A DNA stretch of 22,009 bases from IMG/VR virus record IMGVR_UViG_3300046450_001120, positions 1-22,009 of that record. The stretch is one strand, 5' to 3'. Shown piece by piece: positions 1 to 7,219 of this stretch. The notes below the pieces were generated by a model. That model did no database searches and was not told the DNA's origin. It was given only the letters and a program-made list of their open reading frames with translations. Within the stretch, counting starts at the first letter, position 1. Every line of letters begins with the position of its first letter. The stretch comes from a virus. The position numbers and the translations under genes are program-made.

Positions 1-914
1 AGTATCCTCCCATCACCACTGGACTCGTCAACGATGGGACGCGCTACCATGCGGATGGAATTGGCGGGTTGCTCCCGACGGACACTATTGATCTTTCAGA
101 ATTAATTCCACAAACGGAAGAACCCGGTACCACTGAAAAGTGTGCATACGATTTCAGAATTGGTTCTCCCGATGGCTCCAATGGTGACATCCTGAGTGAG
201 TACAACGGAAAGGTGACTCTCCTTTTCAATTGTGCAGCGGGCTGCGGAAACATTCCCCAACACACCGTCTTACAGGAACTGCATGAACGGTATGCGAATG
301 AGTCGGACTTCAACATTCAAGCAATCGTGGTTGACGATTTCACCTGCCACGGATATCCCGAATTCGCTGAGGGACTGGACACATATGCCAAAAATAAGGG
401 GTTGGATCTAACGCCGGGGCAGGTAGCAGAAAAGTATGCCCGTGACAATTTTGGTGTTGAGTATCAGTTTTCCGAGTTGACAAAAGGTCGATTCGATAAG
501 CACACCTATGATCCCGAATGGGTTCCCGGTGCTCAATACGAACAAGAGCCACATGACTTTTGGTTGTATATGACTGGAGCCGTCCATGTGGAACGCGACG
601 AAAACAATTTGCCGTACCATTACGAAACGAGTCCGTGGGCGACGGAGAAGCAAGAGATTGATTACAGTAAGCCGGGGTTTTCCCCTCTTCAGGGGAACTT
701 TGACAAGTTTTTAGTGGATCGTACTGGACATAGGGTGCGTCGGTACACCAGCAGTTTTTTGTTGGGGGAAAGGGACCAGTTGGGCAAACCTGCTCCGTGG
801 TGGTCGGACGGGGAGGAGAAACTTGGACGATGGCCGTCGGAATTGCAGCGGCGTGGGATCAGGGCTTCGCTGGACGCCATCTGCAAAGACATTGATGCCT
901 TCCTAGCAGAGTAG
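1..914 (+). CDS. Glutathione-peroxidase-like thioredoxin-fold protein, 5' partial
   Basis: The frame is open from base 3 to the TAG at 912-914 (303 residues), so the true start lies before the window. The core reads like a glutathione/thiol peroxidase. GKVTLLFNCAAGCGN matches the family's strand and NVAxxCG active-site loop, with the candidate peroxidatic Cys at 243-245 and a second Cys at 231-233. Further on, GNFDKFLVDRTGHRVRRY matches the family's WNFxKFLVDxxG block. The usual Gln-bearing motif (PxNQFGxQEP) is replaced by DDFTCHGYPEF, so a key residue of the catalytic tetrad appears to be missing. Family proteins are about 160 residues, and this one is longer at both ends. It could be a redox-active thiol protein rather than a true peroxidase. 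It shares this fold with the gene at 6236 and precedes a run of oxygenases, whose chemistry may generate oxidative stress (inference). Confidence 0.75.
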   Translation, partial: YPPITTGLVNDGTRYHADGIGGLLPTDTIDLSELIPQTEEPGTTEKCAYDFRIGSPDGSNGDILSEYNGKVTLLFNCAAGCGNIPQHTVLQELHERYANESDFNIQAIVVDDFTCHGYPEFAEGLDTYAKNKGLDLTPGQVAEKYARDNFGVEYQFSELTKGRFDKHTYDPEWVPGAQYEQEPHDFWLYMTGAVHVERDENNLPYHYETSPWATEKQEIDYSKPGFSPLQGNFDKFLVDRTGHRVRRYTSSFLLGERDQLGKPAPWWSDGEEKLGRWPSELQRRGIRASLDAICKDIDAFLAE

Positions 915-935
915 AATTCTGGTAATGTCTCTGAT

Positions 936-1574
936 GTGGAAGAGAAATCGCTTGTAGAGCCGGGTCATTTCGGTTCCTCCAAAGACAACATCTTGGTCAT
1001 TCGAGACTTTATTGATAAAATTGATCTTGAACACATGAACGCCTTCGCTCCGCACATTTCTGAATGGGAAAATCCCAGAGAAACTGAATACGACGAGAAC
1101 GGTGTTTGCATCTATGATGCGTCCTACTGGTGGGACCGCATGTGCAGTGGGGCGATTCTTAAACGGATCAACCCGTTCATGCATGAAATGGTCGATAAGT
1201 ACATCGACAAAATGCAACTTGCCATTGAGGAAAAATTTGCAGTTACCCTGCATAAGCGCCCACCCGTATTAGTGAGATGGCTTCCCGGCAACGAGCAGTC
1301 CCCGCATTCGGACAAACAGTTGAACGATGGATCACCTAACCCGTTTCCTACCTATGATATAAATTCTATTATCTATTGGAATAATGATTTTGAGGGCGGG
1401 CAGTTTTACTATCCCGAACATGAGATAGAACTAGAAATAGAACCGGGCATGGCTGTTGCACATCCCGGTGACATCCACTATCTCCACGGCGTCAAGCCGA
1501 TTGTGAGTGGGACTCGTTGGACAACACCATCTTTTTATACGATTACGGGATTACAGGAGCAGTTATGGACATAG
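936..1574 (+). CDS. 2OG-Fe(II) oxygenase, prolyl-4-hydroxylase-like
   Basis: This is a 212-residue protein with a double-stranded beta-helix (cupin-like) oxygenase core. The iron ligands can be read as H124 and D126 (PHSDK) and H184 (HYLHGV). R194 is the expected 2-oxoglutarate carboxylate ligand (SGTRW). EGGQFYYPEHE supplies the conserved GGE/Q-F strand, and PGMAVAHPGD the strand before the distal His. Such enzymes couple 2-oxoglutarate decarboxylation to hydroxylation of a protein or small molecule; the substrate is not evident. The start is set at GTG 936, because no ATG in this frame lies between the preceding stop (912-914) and the conserved region. No strong ribosome binding site is visible. 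The 3' end overlaps the next oxygenase by 10 bases, which implies translational coupling. Confidence 0.85.
   Translation: MEEKSLVEPGHFGSSKDNILVIRDFIDKIDLEHMNAFAPHISEWENPRETEYDENGVCIYDASYWWDRMCSGAILKRINPFMHEMVDKYIDKMQLAIEEKFAVTLHKRPPVLVRWLPGNEQSPHSDKQLNDGSPNPFPTYDINSIIYWNNDFEGGQFYYPEHEIELEIEPGMAVAHPGDIHYLHGVKPIVSGTRWTTPSFYTITGLQEQLWT
1555..1559 (+). promoter_or_regulatory. Ribosome binding site AGGAG
   Basis: AGGAG lies 5 bases upstream of ATG 1565, inside the end of the preceding gene. It is one of the clearest Shine-Dalgarno sites in the window and decides the start of the 1565-2272 oxygenase. Confidence 0.7.
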
Positions 1575-2272
1575 CAGGTTATTGCGGACATCCGGCCTCA
1601 GCAATCGTGTTGTATAAGAACGTATGGCGGAAGGACGCTAATTTTATCGAACGCTTGGAAGAGTGCATCGGTGCCAGTACTCATGAATATTTTTCGTGGA
1701 AGAAGGCATTAGTGGGGGATCTGGAAGAGATGCCGGACTACCGAGATTGTTCTGATTTCAAATTTCGTGAGAGCGACTTCCCGGTTTGCGATCCTGCCTT
1801 CAAGGAAGCGGGAGAGATTTACAGGGAAGTAATCACGGGAATACGGGAGTGCATGGTTCACTATCAGGGGTTGTACAACCTTAGTTTGGAATTTGAGGAA
1901 GCAACCAACTTTGTCAGGTACAACGAAGGTCAACACTTCGGGATTCATGCTGATCATGGATTTTCTTATAGTGCAACAGTTTCGGCAATTGGCTATTTGA
2001 ACGATGACTATGACGGCGGTGAGTATCTGTTGCCGTATCAGGACATCAAGTTCCTGCCGGAGAAGAACGATGTGATCGTGCATCCGTCCACATTCGTTTA
2101 CGCCCACGCCTCCTTACCGGTAACGAAGGGCACCAAGTATTCAGCGGTGACGATGTACGACTACAACGATCGCAATCATCAGGATCAACAAGGAACCACC
2201 TATGCGCCTTCCTCCGGACATGGCTTTCCGCCTACCGGGGACATGGGCGGTCAGATACTTCCAGCGTCATGA
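1565..2272 (+). CDS. 2OG-Fe(II) oxygenase, prolyl-4-hydroxylase-like
   Basis: This is a 235-residue protein. The oxygenase core carries H128 and D130 (FGIHADHG) and distal H181 (YAHASLP). The position that normally holds the 2-oxoglutarate-binding Arg is K191 (KGTKYSAV), a conservative change. YDGGEYLLPYQD is the conserved GGE strand. Start ATG 1565 is preferred over the in-frame upstream GTG-type start at 1517 because AGGAG at 1555-1559 sits 5 bases before it and it overlaps the previous gene by only 10 bases. A Pro/Gly-rich tail of about 30 residues follows the core. The gene ends in an ATGA overlap with the thioesterase gene, so the two are probably co-translated. The substrate is unknown. 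Confidence 0.87.
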   Translation: MDIAGYCGHPASAIVLYKNVWRKDANFIERLEECIGASTHEYFSWKKALVGDLEEMPDYRDCSDFKFRESDFPVCDPAFKEAGEIYREVITGIRECMVHYQGLYNLSLEFEEATNFVRYNEGQHFGIHADHGFSYSATVSAIGYLNDDYDGGEYLLPYQDIKFLPEKNDVIVHPSTFVYAHASLPVTKGTKYSAVTMYDYNDRNHQDQQGTTYAPSSGHGFPPTGDMGGQILPAS

Positions 2273-2748
2273 CGAACCAATCCAGTTCGCATCCGCGGTT
2301 TGAGGTCCAACATCCTGAATTTATTAAAAATATGGTTGGGACCAAGTTTGGAGAAAACGGGTTCCCCGCTGGGGTCGCTGCTTGGCTTGAGGTCGCGATT
2401 GTAGATATTGATGATGTGCATGGTGTGTGTCATTGCGCGTTCCTCGTCAAAGACGAGCACTTAATGTTTACCGGACAACTACACGGTGCTTGCTTGGCTT
2501 CCCTTGTGGACACGGCTATGCCATTAGTTGTTTACCCCTTTGTTCCTGCTGGCACTTGGGTAGCGACCTCTAATTTCAGTATCGACTATCTGAAGAGCGT
2601 GGAAGACGGCATTTGTGACGCTTATTCAACGATTGAATCCCTGAGTAAGAGTGCTGCTGTTGTTACAACCCGTATGGAAAACAAAGGTCGGCTGGTTGCT
2701 CTTGGTTCTGGAACTGTCAAGTTAAAGCGAATTGGTGATAAGACATGA
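2269..2748 (+). CDS. PaaI-like hotdog-fold thioesterase
   Basis: This 159-residue protein resembles the PaaI/4HBT hotdog family, which hydrolyses acyl- or aryl-CoA thioesters. The diagnostic block is GQLHGACLASLVDTAM, with H72-G73 and D81 on the long hotdog helix. It is followed by strands ATSNFSIDYLKS and a terminal VALGSGTVKL strand, where the family usually reads vA.gtgt. Length is slightly above the family's usual 140 residues because of an N-terminal extension. It overlaps its neighbours by ATGA on both sides, so it belongs to the same transcription unit as the oxygenases and a DUF6065-like gene. This suggests that part of the pathway handles a thioester-bound or CoA-bound intermediate. 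That is inference, and housekeeping-type acyl-CoA hydrolysis is the alternative. Confidence 0.8.
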   Translation: MTNQSSSHPRFEVQHPEFIKNMVGTKFGENGFPAGVAAWLEVAIVDIDDVHGVCHCAFLVKDEHLMFTGQLHGACLASLVDTAMPLVVYPFVPAGTWVATSNFSIDYLKSVEDGICDAYSTIESLSKSAAVVTTRMENKGRLVALGSGTVKLKRIGDKT

Positions 2749-3464
2749 AAGTAGTTCTTAGAAAGAATCATCAGAACCCACCTGAGATTCGTCAATCCCG
2801 TTTGAAGCGGGATTGGATGGATGACACTTACAACAAACATGCATATAAGTGTTTGCCGTTAGGCGCTGCGAATGTGCAGGGTTGGGAAATGGTTCTTCAG
2901 CAGGAAGTAGTGGTCCAATGGGACGGTGGCAACACGGTTCCACGGGTGTTGTCCGGAGAGACGATGACTCACACGGTCAATGGACAGGAGTACGAACGAG
3001 CGGTAGTGATTCCAAGCATCATAGGGATCTTGTCGTTTGCTACTGGATGGTCGATGGGTACCCCTCCGGGGTATAGCACTTGGATTTCGGGGTCGCCTAA
3101 TTACTTTGTGGATGGAGCGGTTCCTTTAACAGCCAGTATTCCTACTCATTGGTGGCCTGACGAGTGGAACATGAATTGGAAGATAACGGTAGAGAATACT
3201 CCGGTGACGTTTCCTAAGGGAATGCCGTTCATGTTCTTTCAAGTGTATGAAGAATCGCTGTTGTCAGAGGTGGAATTTGAAGTAGAACACTTGTGGGACA
3301 GGCCGGAATTGATGGAAGAGCGACAGGAATACGGAGAGGTCAAGTTCAAGAATAATCAGGAAAACCCGTGGACTTGGATGGGAAGTATCCGCACCGGTTT
3401 GAACGAAAAGGGAGAGCAGATCGGTCCCAAGCATGACGGTCATCCAAAATTGGATGTTCCATAA
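2745..3464 (+). CDS. DUF6065-like protein
   Basis: This 239-residue protein is recognised from memory as similar to the DUF6065 family, which occurs in phages (including cyanophages) and bacteria and has no known function. The matching features, in order, are RDWMD near residue 23, AYKCLPL and ANVQGWE in the N-terminal third, GILSFATGW then GTPPGY, the SGSPNYF loop, PLTASIPTHWW, and the MNWKIT strand followed by FPKGMPFMFF. The C-terminal third is charged, with many Glu residues. There are no signal peptide or membrane segments. It starts in an ATGA overlap with the thioesterase and ends in a TAATG overlap with the first TauD-like gene. The family assignment needs a profile search. Confidence 0.7.
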   Translation: MKVVLRKNHQNPPEIRQSRLKRDWMDDTYNKHAYKCLPLGAANVQGWEMVLQQEVVVQWDGGNTVPRVLSGETMTHTVNGQEYERAVVIPSIIGILSFATGWSMGTPPGYSTWISGSPNYFVDGAVPLTASIPTHWWPDEWNMNWKITVENTPVTFPKGMPFMFFQVYEESLLSEVEFEVEHLWDRPELMEERQEYGEVKFKNNQENPWTWMGSIRTGLNEKGEQIGPKHDGHPKLDVP

Positions 3465-4486
3465 TGGCTGGTAATCCGACCGCAGGTCATGTTTTAGAAG
3501 GATACACATACGAAGATATTATTGATGATCCTAAGTATTTTAAAGATCTGCTTCTCAAGCATAAATTACTTTGTTTCCGTGAGTTGAATCTGACCGAAGA
3601 TCAGAATCCTCAAGTTATCAACGCATTGGGATACCATGTGTTCGGTCATCATAAGGAAGATCATCGCAATACTATTGCCTTGGATTTTCGGGTAAACGAT
3701 CCTTCGGAGTTGCTGGTTCCGTGGCATGTGGAAAATCTGCATCAGCAATATCCTCCGGAAGTGGCCGGATGGAGCATGGAACTATTCACCTGCTCTAAAC
3801 ACCACGGTAGAACCGGGTTTGTTAACTTGGCAGAAGTGACAAGTCGTCTACCGATTGAAACTGTAGATCGTCTTAGAGATTTTGAGTTTACGGTTGTTCG
3901 TCAAGCCGAAGATGGAGATGAGGCGAAAAAGCAGGTTGAGTCCGGAAGTCGTGAAATATGTATCACAAACAAACGTGCAGTTGGCCCCGACGGGCAATTG
4001 ATGCATGGTGATAACGATGATTATTATTACGCCCATGTCCGTAAGGCAATTGAAACGCATCCTTTAACAAATGAACCGGTTTTCAGGTATGAGTTGGATT
4101 GGATGTATCTAGACAATTTCGTGATAGAACCAGAAACAACACTTGAGGGCATGAAGGGGCAAACCGTAACAGGCACTTGCTTCACCTACTCCTCTGGAAA
4201 AGATCGGTTAGAAGTAGACAGATTGCTTCAAGAAATATATTTGAATCCTGACAACCAGTTTTGGTGGGAATGGACGCAAGGAGACTTCTTGGTGGCAGAT
4301 CTATTTGTAATGGCCCACTCAGTGACAGGAGGGTTCCAGTCCGACGAGAGGCGGTTGGATGTCACGTTTAACACCATGAAATACCATGATCGACCTGTTG
4401 GTGGTGAGAAAGGCAATGGTGTTGCTGCTGGATTTGCCGACGAGGAGGAGCGCAAGCGAATTCTCAGAGGAATTCGGAGTTCCTAA
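3464..4486 (+). CDS. TauD/TfdA-like 2OG-Fe(II) oxygenase (HxE type)
   Basis: This 340-residue protein has a TauD-type layout. An N-terminal segment (DDPKYFKDLL...LLCFREL) corresponds to the TauD start, where the family reads l...G.v.fR. Then come PWHVEN with H88 and E90, GRTGFVNLAEVTSRLP (where TauD has GGdT.faNm..AYe.Lp), HPLTNEPVFRY (the HP.TG..LyvN block), and distal H285 with R296/R297 (MAHSVTGGFQSDERR). The second iron ligand is Glu rather than the usual Asp. An acidic/basic tail of about 35 residues follows. TauD-like enzymes hydroxylate small molecules such as taurine or herbicides; the substrate here is unknown. It is clearly paralogous to the next gene, including a stretch of identical DNA. 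Confidence 0.85.
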   Translation: MAGNPTAGHVLEGYTYEDIIDDPKYFKDLLLKHKLLCFRELNLTEDQNPQVINALGYHVFGHHKEDHRNTIALDFRVNDPSELLVPWHVENLHQQYPPEVAGWSMELFTCSKHHGRTGFVNLAEVTSRLPIETVDRLRDFEFTVVRQAEDGDEAKKQVESGSREICITNKRAVGPDGQLMHGDNDDYYYAHVRKAIETHPLTNEPVFRYELDWMYLDNFVIEPETTLEGMKGQTVTGTCFTYSSGKDRLEVDRLLQEIYLNPDNQFWWEWTQGDFLVADLFVMAHSVTGGFQSDERRLDVTFNTMKYHDRPVGGEKGNGVAAGFADEEERKRILRGIRSS

Positions 4487-5353
4487 ATGGGAGCCACTAC
4501 TCAGGGAACGGTGCTAACGGGTCACAGTTTTAGTGATTTCTTGGATGATCCTAAGTATTTTAAAGAACTATTAAATGAATCAAAGTTGTTGTGTTTTCCT
4601 GAATTGGGTTTGAGTCGGGAACAGAACAAGCAAGTATGTGCCGCTTTGGGGTATTGGTCTGATCGGCAAAACGATGAGACTCATGCGTTGACGATAAATC
4701 GAAAGGGTTGGCCCAACACCCCTGAAGAAATTTTAGTTCGATGGCATTTGGAGAATTTGGATCACGAGCGTCCTCCCATTTTGGCGGGCTGGAACATGAT
4801 AAAATTCTCCTGTCCTCAAGGCCATGGTCGTACTGGCTTTGTCAACATGGCTGAACTGCATAAGAAAGTTCAATGCGATACTCTTTTTGAGTATGTGTTT
4901 GTTCGTATGGAACAACAGTTGGAGCAAGTTAAAGAACAAATGGCGATGGGAAAACGAGAGTTCACTATTGCAAATGTGGAAAACATTGAAGAGAGAAATG
5001 CCTACAACCGTCCGGCATCCCGATGGCTTACTGATTTGGATTATCATCCGCCGATTATTGATTCGGTTTCGCCTCATCCGATTACGGGAGAACCCGTGCT
5101 GCGCTACATGATAGATACCCATACAGCATGGATTCCGATTCCGGGTGTAGGTGTGGAAAAGGAGAAAGAAGTTTTTGACAAAATTTTGATTGCGGAAATT
5201 GAAGATCCAGACAATCAGTTTTGGTGGGATTGGACTGAAGGGGATTTTTTGTTGAGTGATCTGTTCTGTATGAAGCATTGTGTTATGGGTGGGTTCACTC
5301 CAGAGCAGCGCGTGCTTGACGTAGTGTTCTCCACGGAGGCGGTGTCACTATGA
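4487..5353 (+). CDS. TauD/TfdA-like 2OG-Fe(II) oxygenase (HxE type), paralogue
   Basis: This 288-residue protein is a close paralogue of the preceding gene. It shares DDPKYFKELL, RWHLEN (H87, E89), GHGRTGFVNMAEL, HPITGEPVLRY, the DPDNQFWWDWTEGDFL block and the distal H264 with R275 (KHCVMGGFTPEQRVLD). It again has HxE rather than HxD. The start codon follows directly on the previous stop (TAAATG), with GGAG 7 bases upstream. The 3' end overlaps the third TauD-like gene by ATGA. It lacks the charged C-terminal extension of its neighbour. Having two paralogues side by side suggests two related substrates, or two successive steps on one substrate. Confidence 0.85.
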   Translation: MGATTQGTVLTGHSFSDFLDDPKYFKELLNESKLLCFPELGLSREQNKQVCAALGYWSDRQNDETHALTINRKGWPNTPEEILVRWHLENLDHERPPILAGWNMIKFSCPQGHGRTGFVNMAELHKKVQCDTLFEYVFVRMEQQLEQVKEQMAMGKREFTIANVENIEERNAYNRPASRWLTDLDYHPPIIDSVSPHPITGEPVLRYMIDTHTAWIPIPGVGVEKEKEVFDKILIAEIEDPDNQFWWDWTEGDFLLSDLFCMKHCVMGGFTPEQRVLDVVFSTEAVSL

Positions 5354-6246
5354 GCGGTCTCAAGTTGGAGGGCTTAACGGTCGATGATGTTTTAAATAAT
5401 ATGCAATATTATTACGATTTATATATTGAGCATAGAAAACTTGGTTTTGTTGAATTGCGTCCGACCCGAGAACAGCAAAGTGAACTTATTCAGAAATTTG
5501 GAAACGTGGATCGTAACGGGGTTGGTCCCCTTTGGGATGTTTCCCACCCGCACCTTGAGACAACATTAGCGGAAACCCCAGACGACTTTTTAATAGGCCA
5601 TTGGCATATGGACAATACCGTGTTTGAATGGTGTCCGGATATAACCAGTATGCATATGCATACTTGGAAAGGAAGAAAAGGAACAGGTAACACTGTTTTA
5701 GTTGATCTAGAAGATTTGTATGACAAATGTCCTAAGGAGTATATAAATTATTTACAGGATTTGATGGTTCATCACCGTTCAGGTGTGAACAACCCTGATG
5801 GAACAACGCATTCCGGTTCCCACCACCCCGGTCTGCGGACACATCCCATAACGGGGAATACCAGTTTGTTTTATACGGGACCGGAATGTGATCCCTCCGA
5901 TGGTCCGAGTGAACTATTTGATGAATACAAACAATGGATGAGAGGAGATGCCCCTCCCCCCGGAGAAGCGTCTGAGGGTGGTTGGCCGGGTTATCAAGGA
6001 CAGTTGTTCCAGTTGGAAAACCAATTCGTATGGGACTGGTCAGAGGGAGACTTTTTGATTTGGGATAATACTTGTATCATCCATGGTTTTTATGGAGGTT
6101 GGGTTTATGAAGAACGGGTGTTCGACAAAGTTGAGGGTCGATATTCAAAACCGTACTATTTGGGACCACGGGGCAAAATGTGGGGTGGTTCGTTAGACAG
6201 CCCAAGCCCCCACGTCCTAGCGAAAGATACGCACCATGATGGATGA
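5350..6246 (+). CDS. TauD/TfdA-like 2OG-Fe(II) oxygenase (HxD type)
   Basis: This is the third TauD-like protein in the run, with 298 residues. It carries the standard HxD motif: GHWHMDNT gives H86 and D88. THPITGNTSLFY marks the HP.TG block, and VWDWSEGDFLIWDN leads to distal H245 (IIHGFYGGW) with R256. An insertion of about 40 residues, rich in Gly and Pro (around residues 178-215), separates the HP.TG block from the distal His strand. It is more diverged from the two preceding paralogues, which pair with each other. GGAGG lies 10 bases before the ATG. The end overlaps the glutathione-peroxidase-like gene by 11 bases. The substrate is unknown. Confidence 0.83.
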   Translation: MSGLKLEGLTVDDVLNNMQYYYDLYIEHRKLGFVELRPTREQQSELIQKFGNVDRNGVGPLWDVSHPHLETTLAETPDDFLIGHWHMDNTVFEWCPDITSMHMHTWKGRKGTGNTVLVDLEDLYDKCPKEYINYLQDLMVHHRSGVNNPDGTTHSGSHHPGLRTHPITGNTSLFYTGPECDPSDGPSELFDEYKQWMRGDAPPPGEASEGGWPGYQGQLFQLENQFVWDWSEGDFLIWDNTCIIHGFYGGWVYEERVFDKVEGRYSKPYYLGPRGKMWGGSLDSPSPHVLAKDTHHDG

Positions 6247-7219
6247 ACATATTGGTTTTAAAGAAATCAACGGCGTGTATGACATTCCCGTGCGGTCCAT
6301 CCACGGCGAAGAAAACATGCTGGAACACTTCAGGGATAAGGTCACCTTGTTTTTGCCTGTGGCAACCAAGTGTGGGTATGAGGCAGCGACGGATCAACAG
6401 ATGTCTATGGAACGGACGCATAAGAAGTTTCAGGATCTTCAAGTTCTCCATGAAGAGTTTGAGGAGAAGGGCTTTTCTGTTGTAGCGATACCGACAAACC
6501 AGTTGGGAGAACAGGAGCCTTGCGAAGATGAGGAAATCGCAGCCTTTATAGAATCTGAATATCCTTATGTGACCTTTGCTTTTACACAAAAAATGAACAT
6601 TAATCCCACTGGGATGGGTGACTCTCTCGTAGCGGAACATCCGCTTTGTTTGTATATGAAGGGATATGAGATTAGGGCTTTCAACGATTACGGCCCATTG
6701 TCTCAAGATCCGGAAACAGGCGAATGGGTGGCGGGAAAGCCACATCACTTTGAAGGTGGTGCTGCTCAAGAAGTATCAGGATTATATGAGAAGTTTGTTT
6801 TTGATCGTGATGGATTAATTGAGACTCGTTTTAACTTTGCTCAAGAGCCGCTGATGGATAAGTCTATTCATCGGGGAGGTAGGTGGACTGTTCGTGAAGC
6901 AGTGGACTTTATCCTTGGCCAGCCGCGACGACCAAAGCATGTGGGCCATGAATGGCACTATTCCACTATCGGTCCTGTGCCTAATTCCATCATGCCGACT
7001 GAGAGGCCGTTTAGTTGGCAGGATTTATTCAAACAAGGTATGGATCGTTATTCGGATGAAAGCCCTCCGCCGTCCGATCTGTTAGCACAGCACGCTATTG
7101 ATGTTGTCTATGCTTGTATAAATCATTTGGGAAATAATGATGAACGTAAAGAATTAGTAGTAAACGTTATCCAACGTCTAGAAACATTAGTTGATGCAGG
7201 AAAGTGTGATATTGAATGA
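6236..7219 (+). CDS. Glutathione-peroxidase-like protein with C-terminal extension
   Basis: This 327-residue protein has a glutathione/thiol peroxidase core. VTLFLPVATKCGYEA gives the peroxidatic Cys C46, and AIPTNQLGEQEP is the canonical Gln-bearing motif (Q89). KFVFDRDGLIETRF matches the late KFLvdrdG strand, although the family Trp of WNF is not present. These enzymes reduce hydroperoxides using glutathione or thioredoxin. An insertion around residues 126-176 and an extension from about residue 232 to the end roughly double the usual length of about 160. The extension is partly helical in appearance and has no recognised domain. The start may be ATG 6236 or ATG 6239. Its position inside an oxygenase operon suggests a protective or redox-coupling role (inference). 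Confidence 0.82.
   Translation: MMDEHIGFKEINGVYDIPVRSIHGEENMLEHFRDKVTLFLPVATKCGYEAATDQQMSMERTHKKFQDLQVLHEEFEEKGFSVVAIPTNQLGEQEPCEDEEIAAFIESEYPYVTFAFTQKMNINPTGMGDSLVAEHPLCLYMKGYEIRAFNDYGPLSQDPETGEWVAGKPHHFEGGAAQEVSGLYEKFVFDRDGLIETRFNFAQEPLMDKSIHRGGRWTVREAVDFILGQPRRPKHVGHEWHYSTIGPVPNSIMPTERPFSWQDLFKQGMDRYSDESPPPSDLLAQHAIDVVYACINHLGNNDERKELVVNVIQRLETLVDAGKCDIE

Noticed and set aside
1709-2107. 132-codon open frame on the minus strand
   Set aside because: It is antisense to the oxygenase at 1565, which has all its expected motifs and a good ribosome binding site.
4733-5278. 181-codon open frame on the minus strand
   Set aside because: It lies wholly inside a TauD-like gene with clear catalytic motifs, and its translation has no recognisable domain.
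6077-6769. 230-codon open frame on the minus strand
   Set aside because: It is antisense to the ends of two well-supported genes and has Cys/Arg/His-rich composition without a domain.
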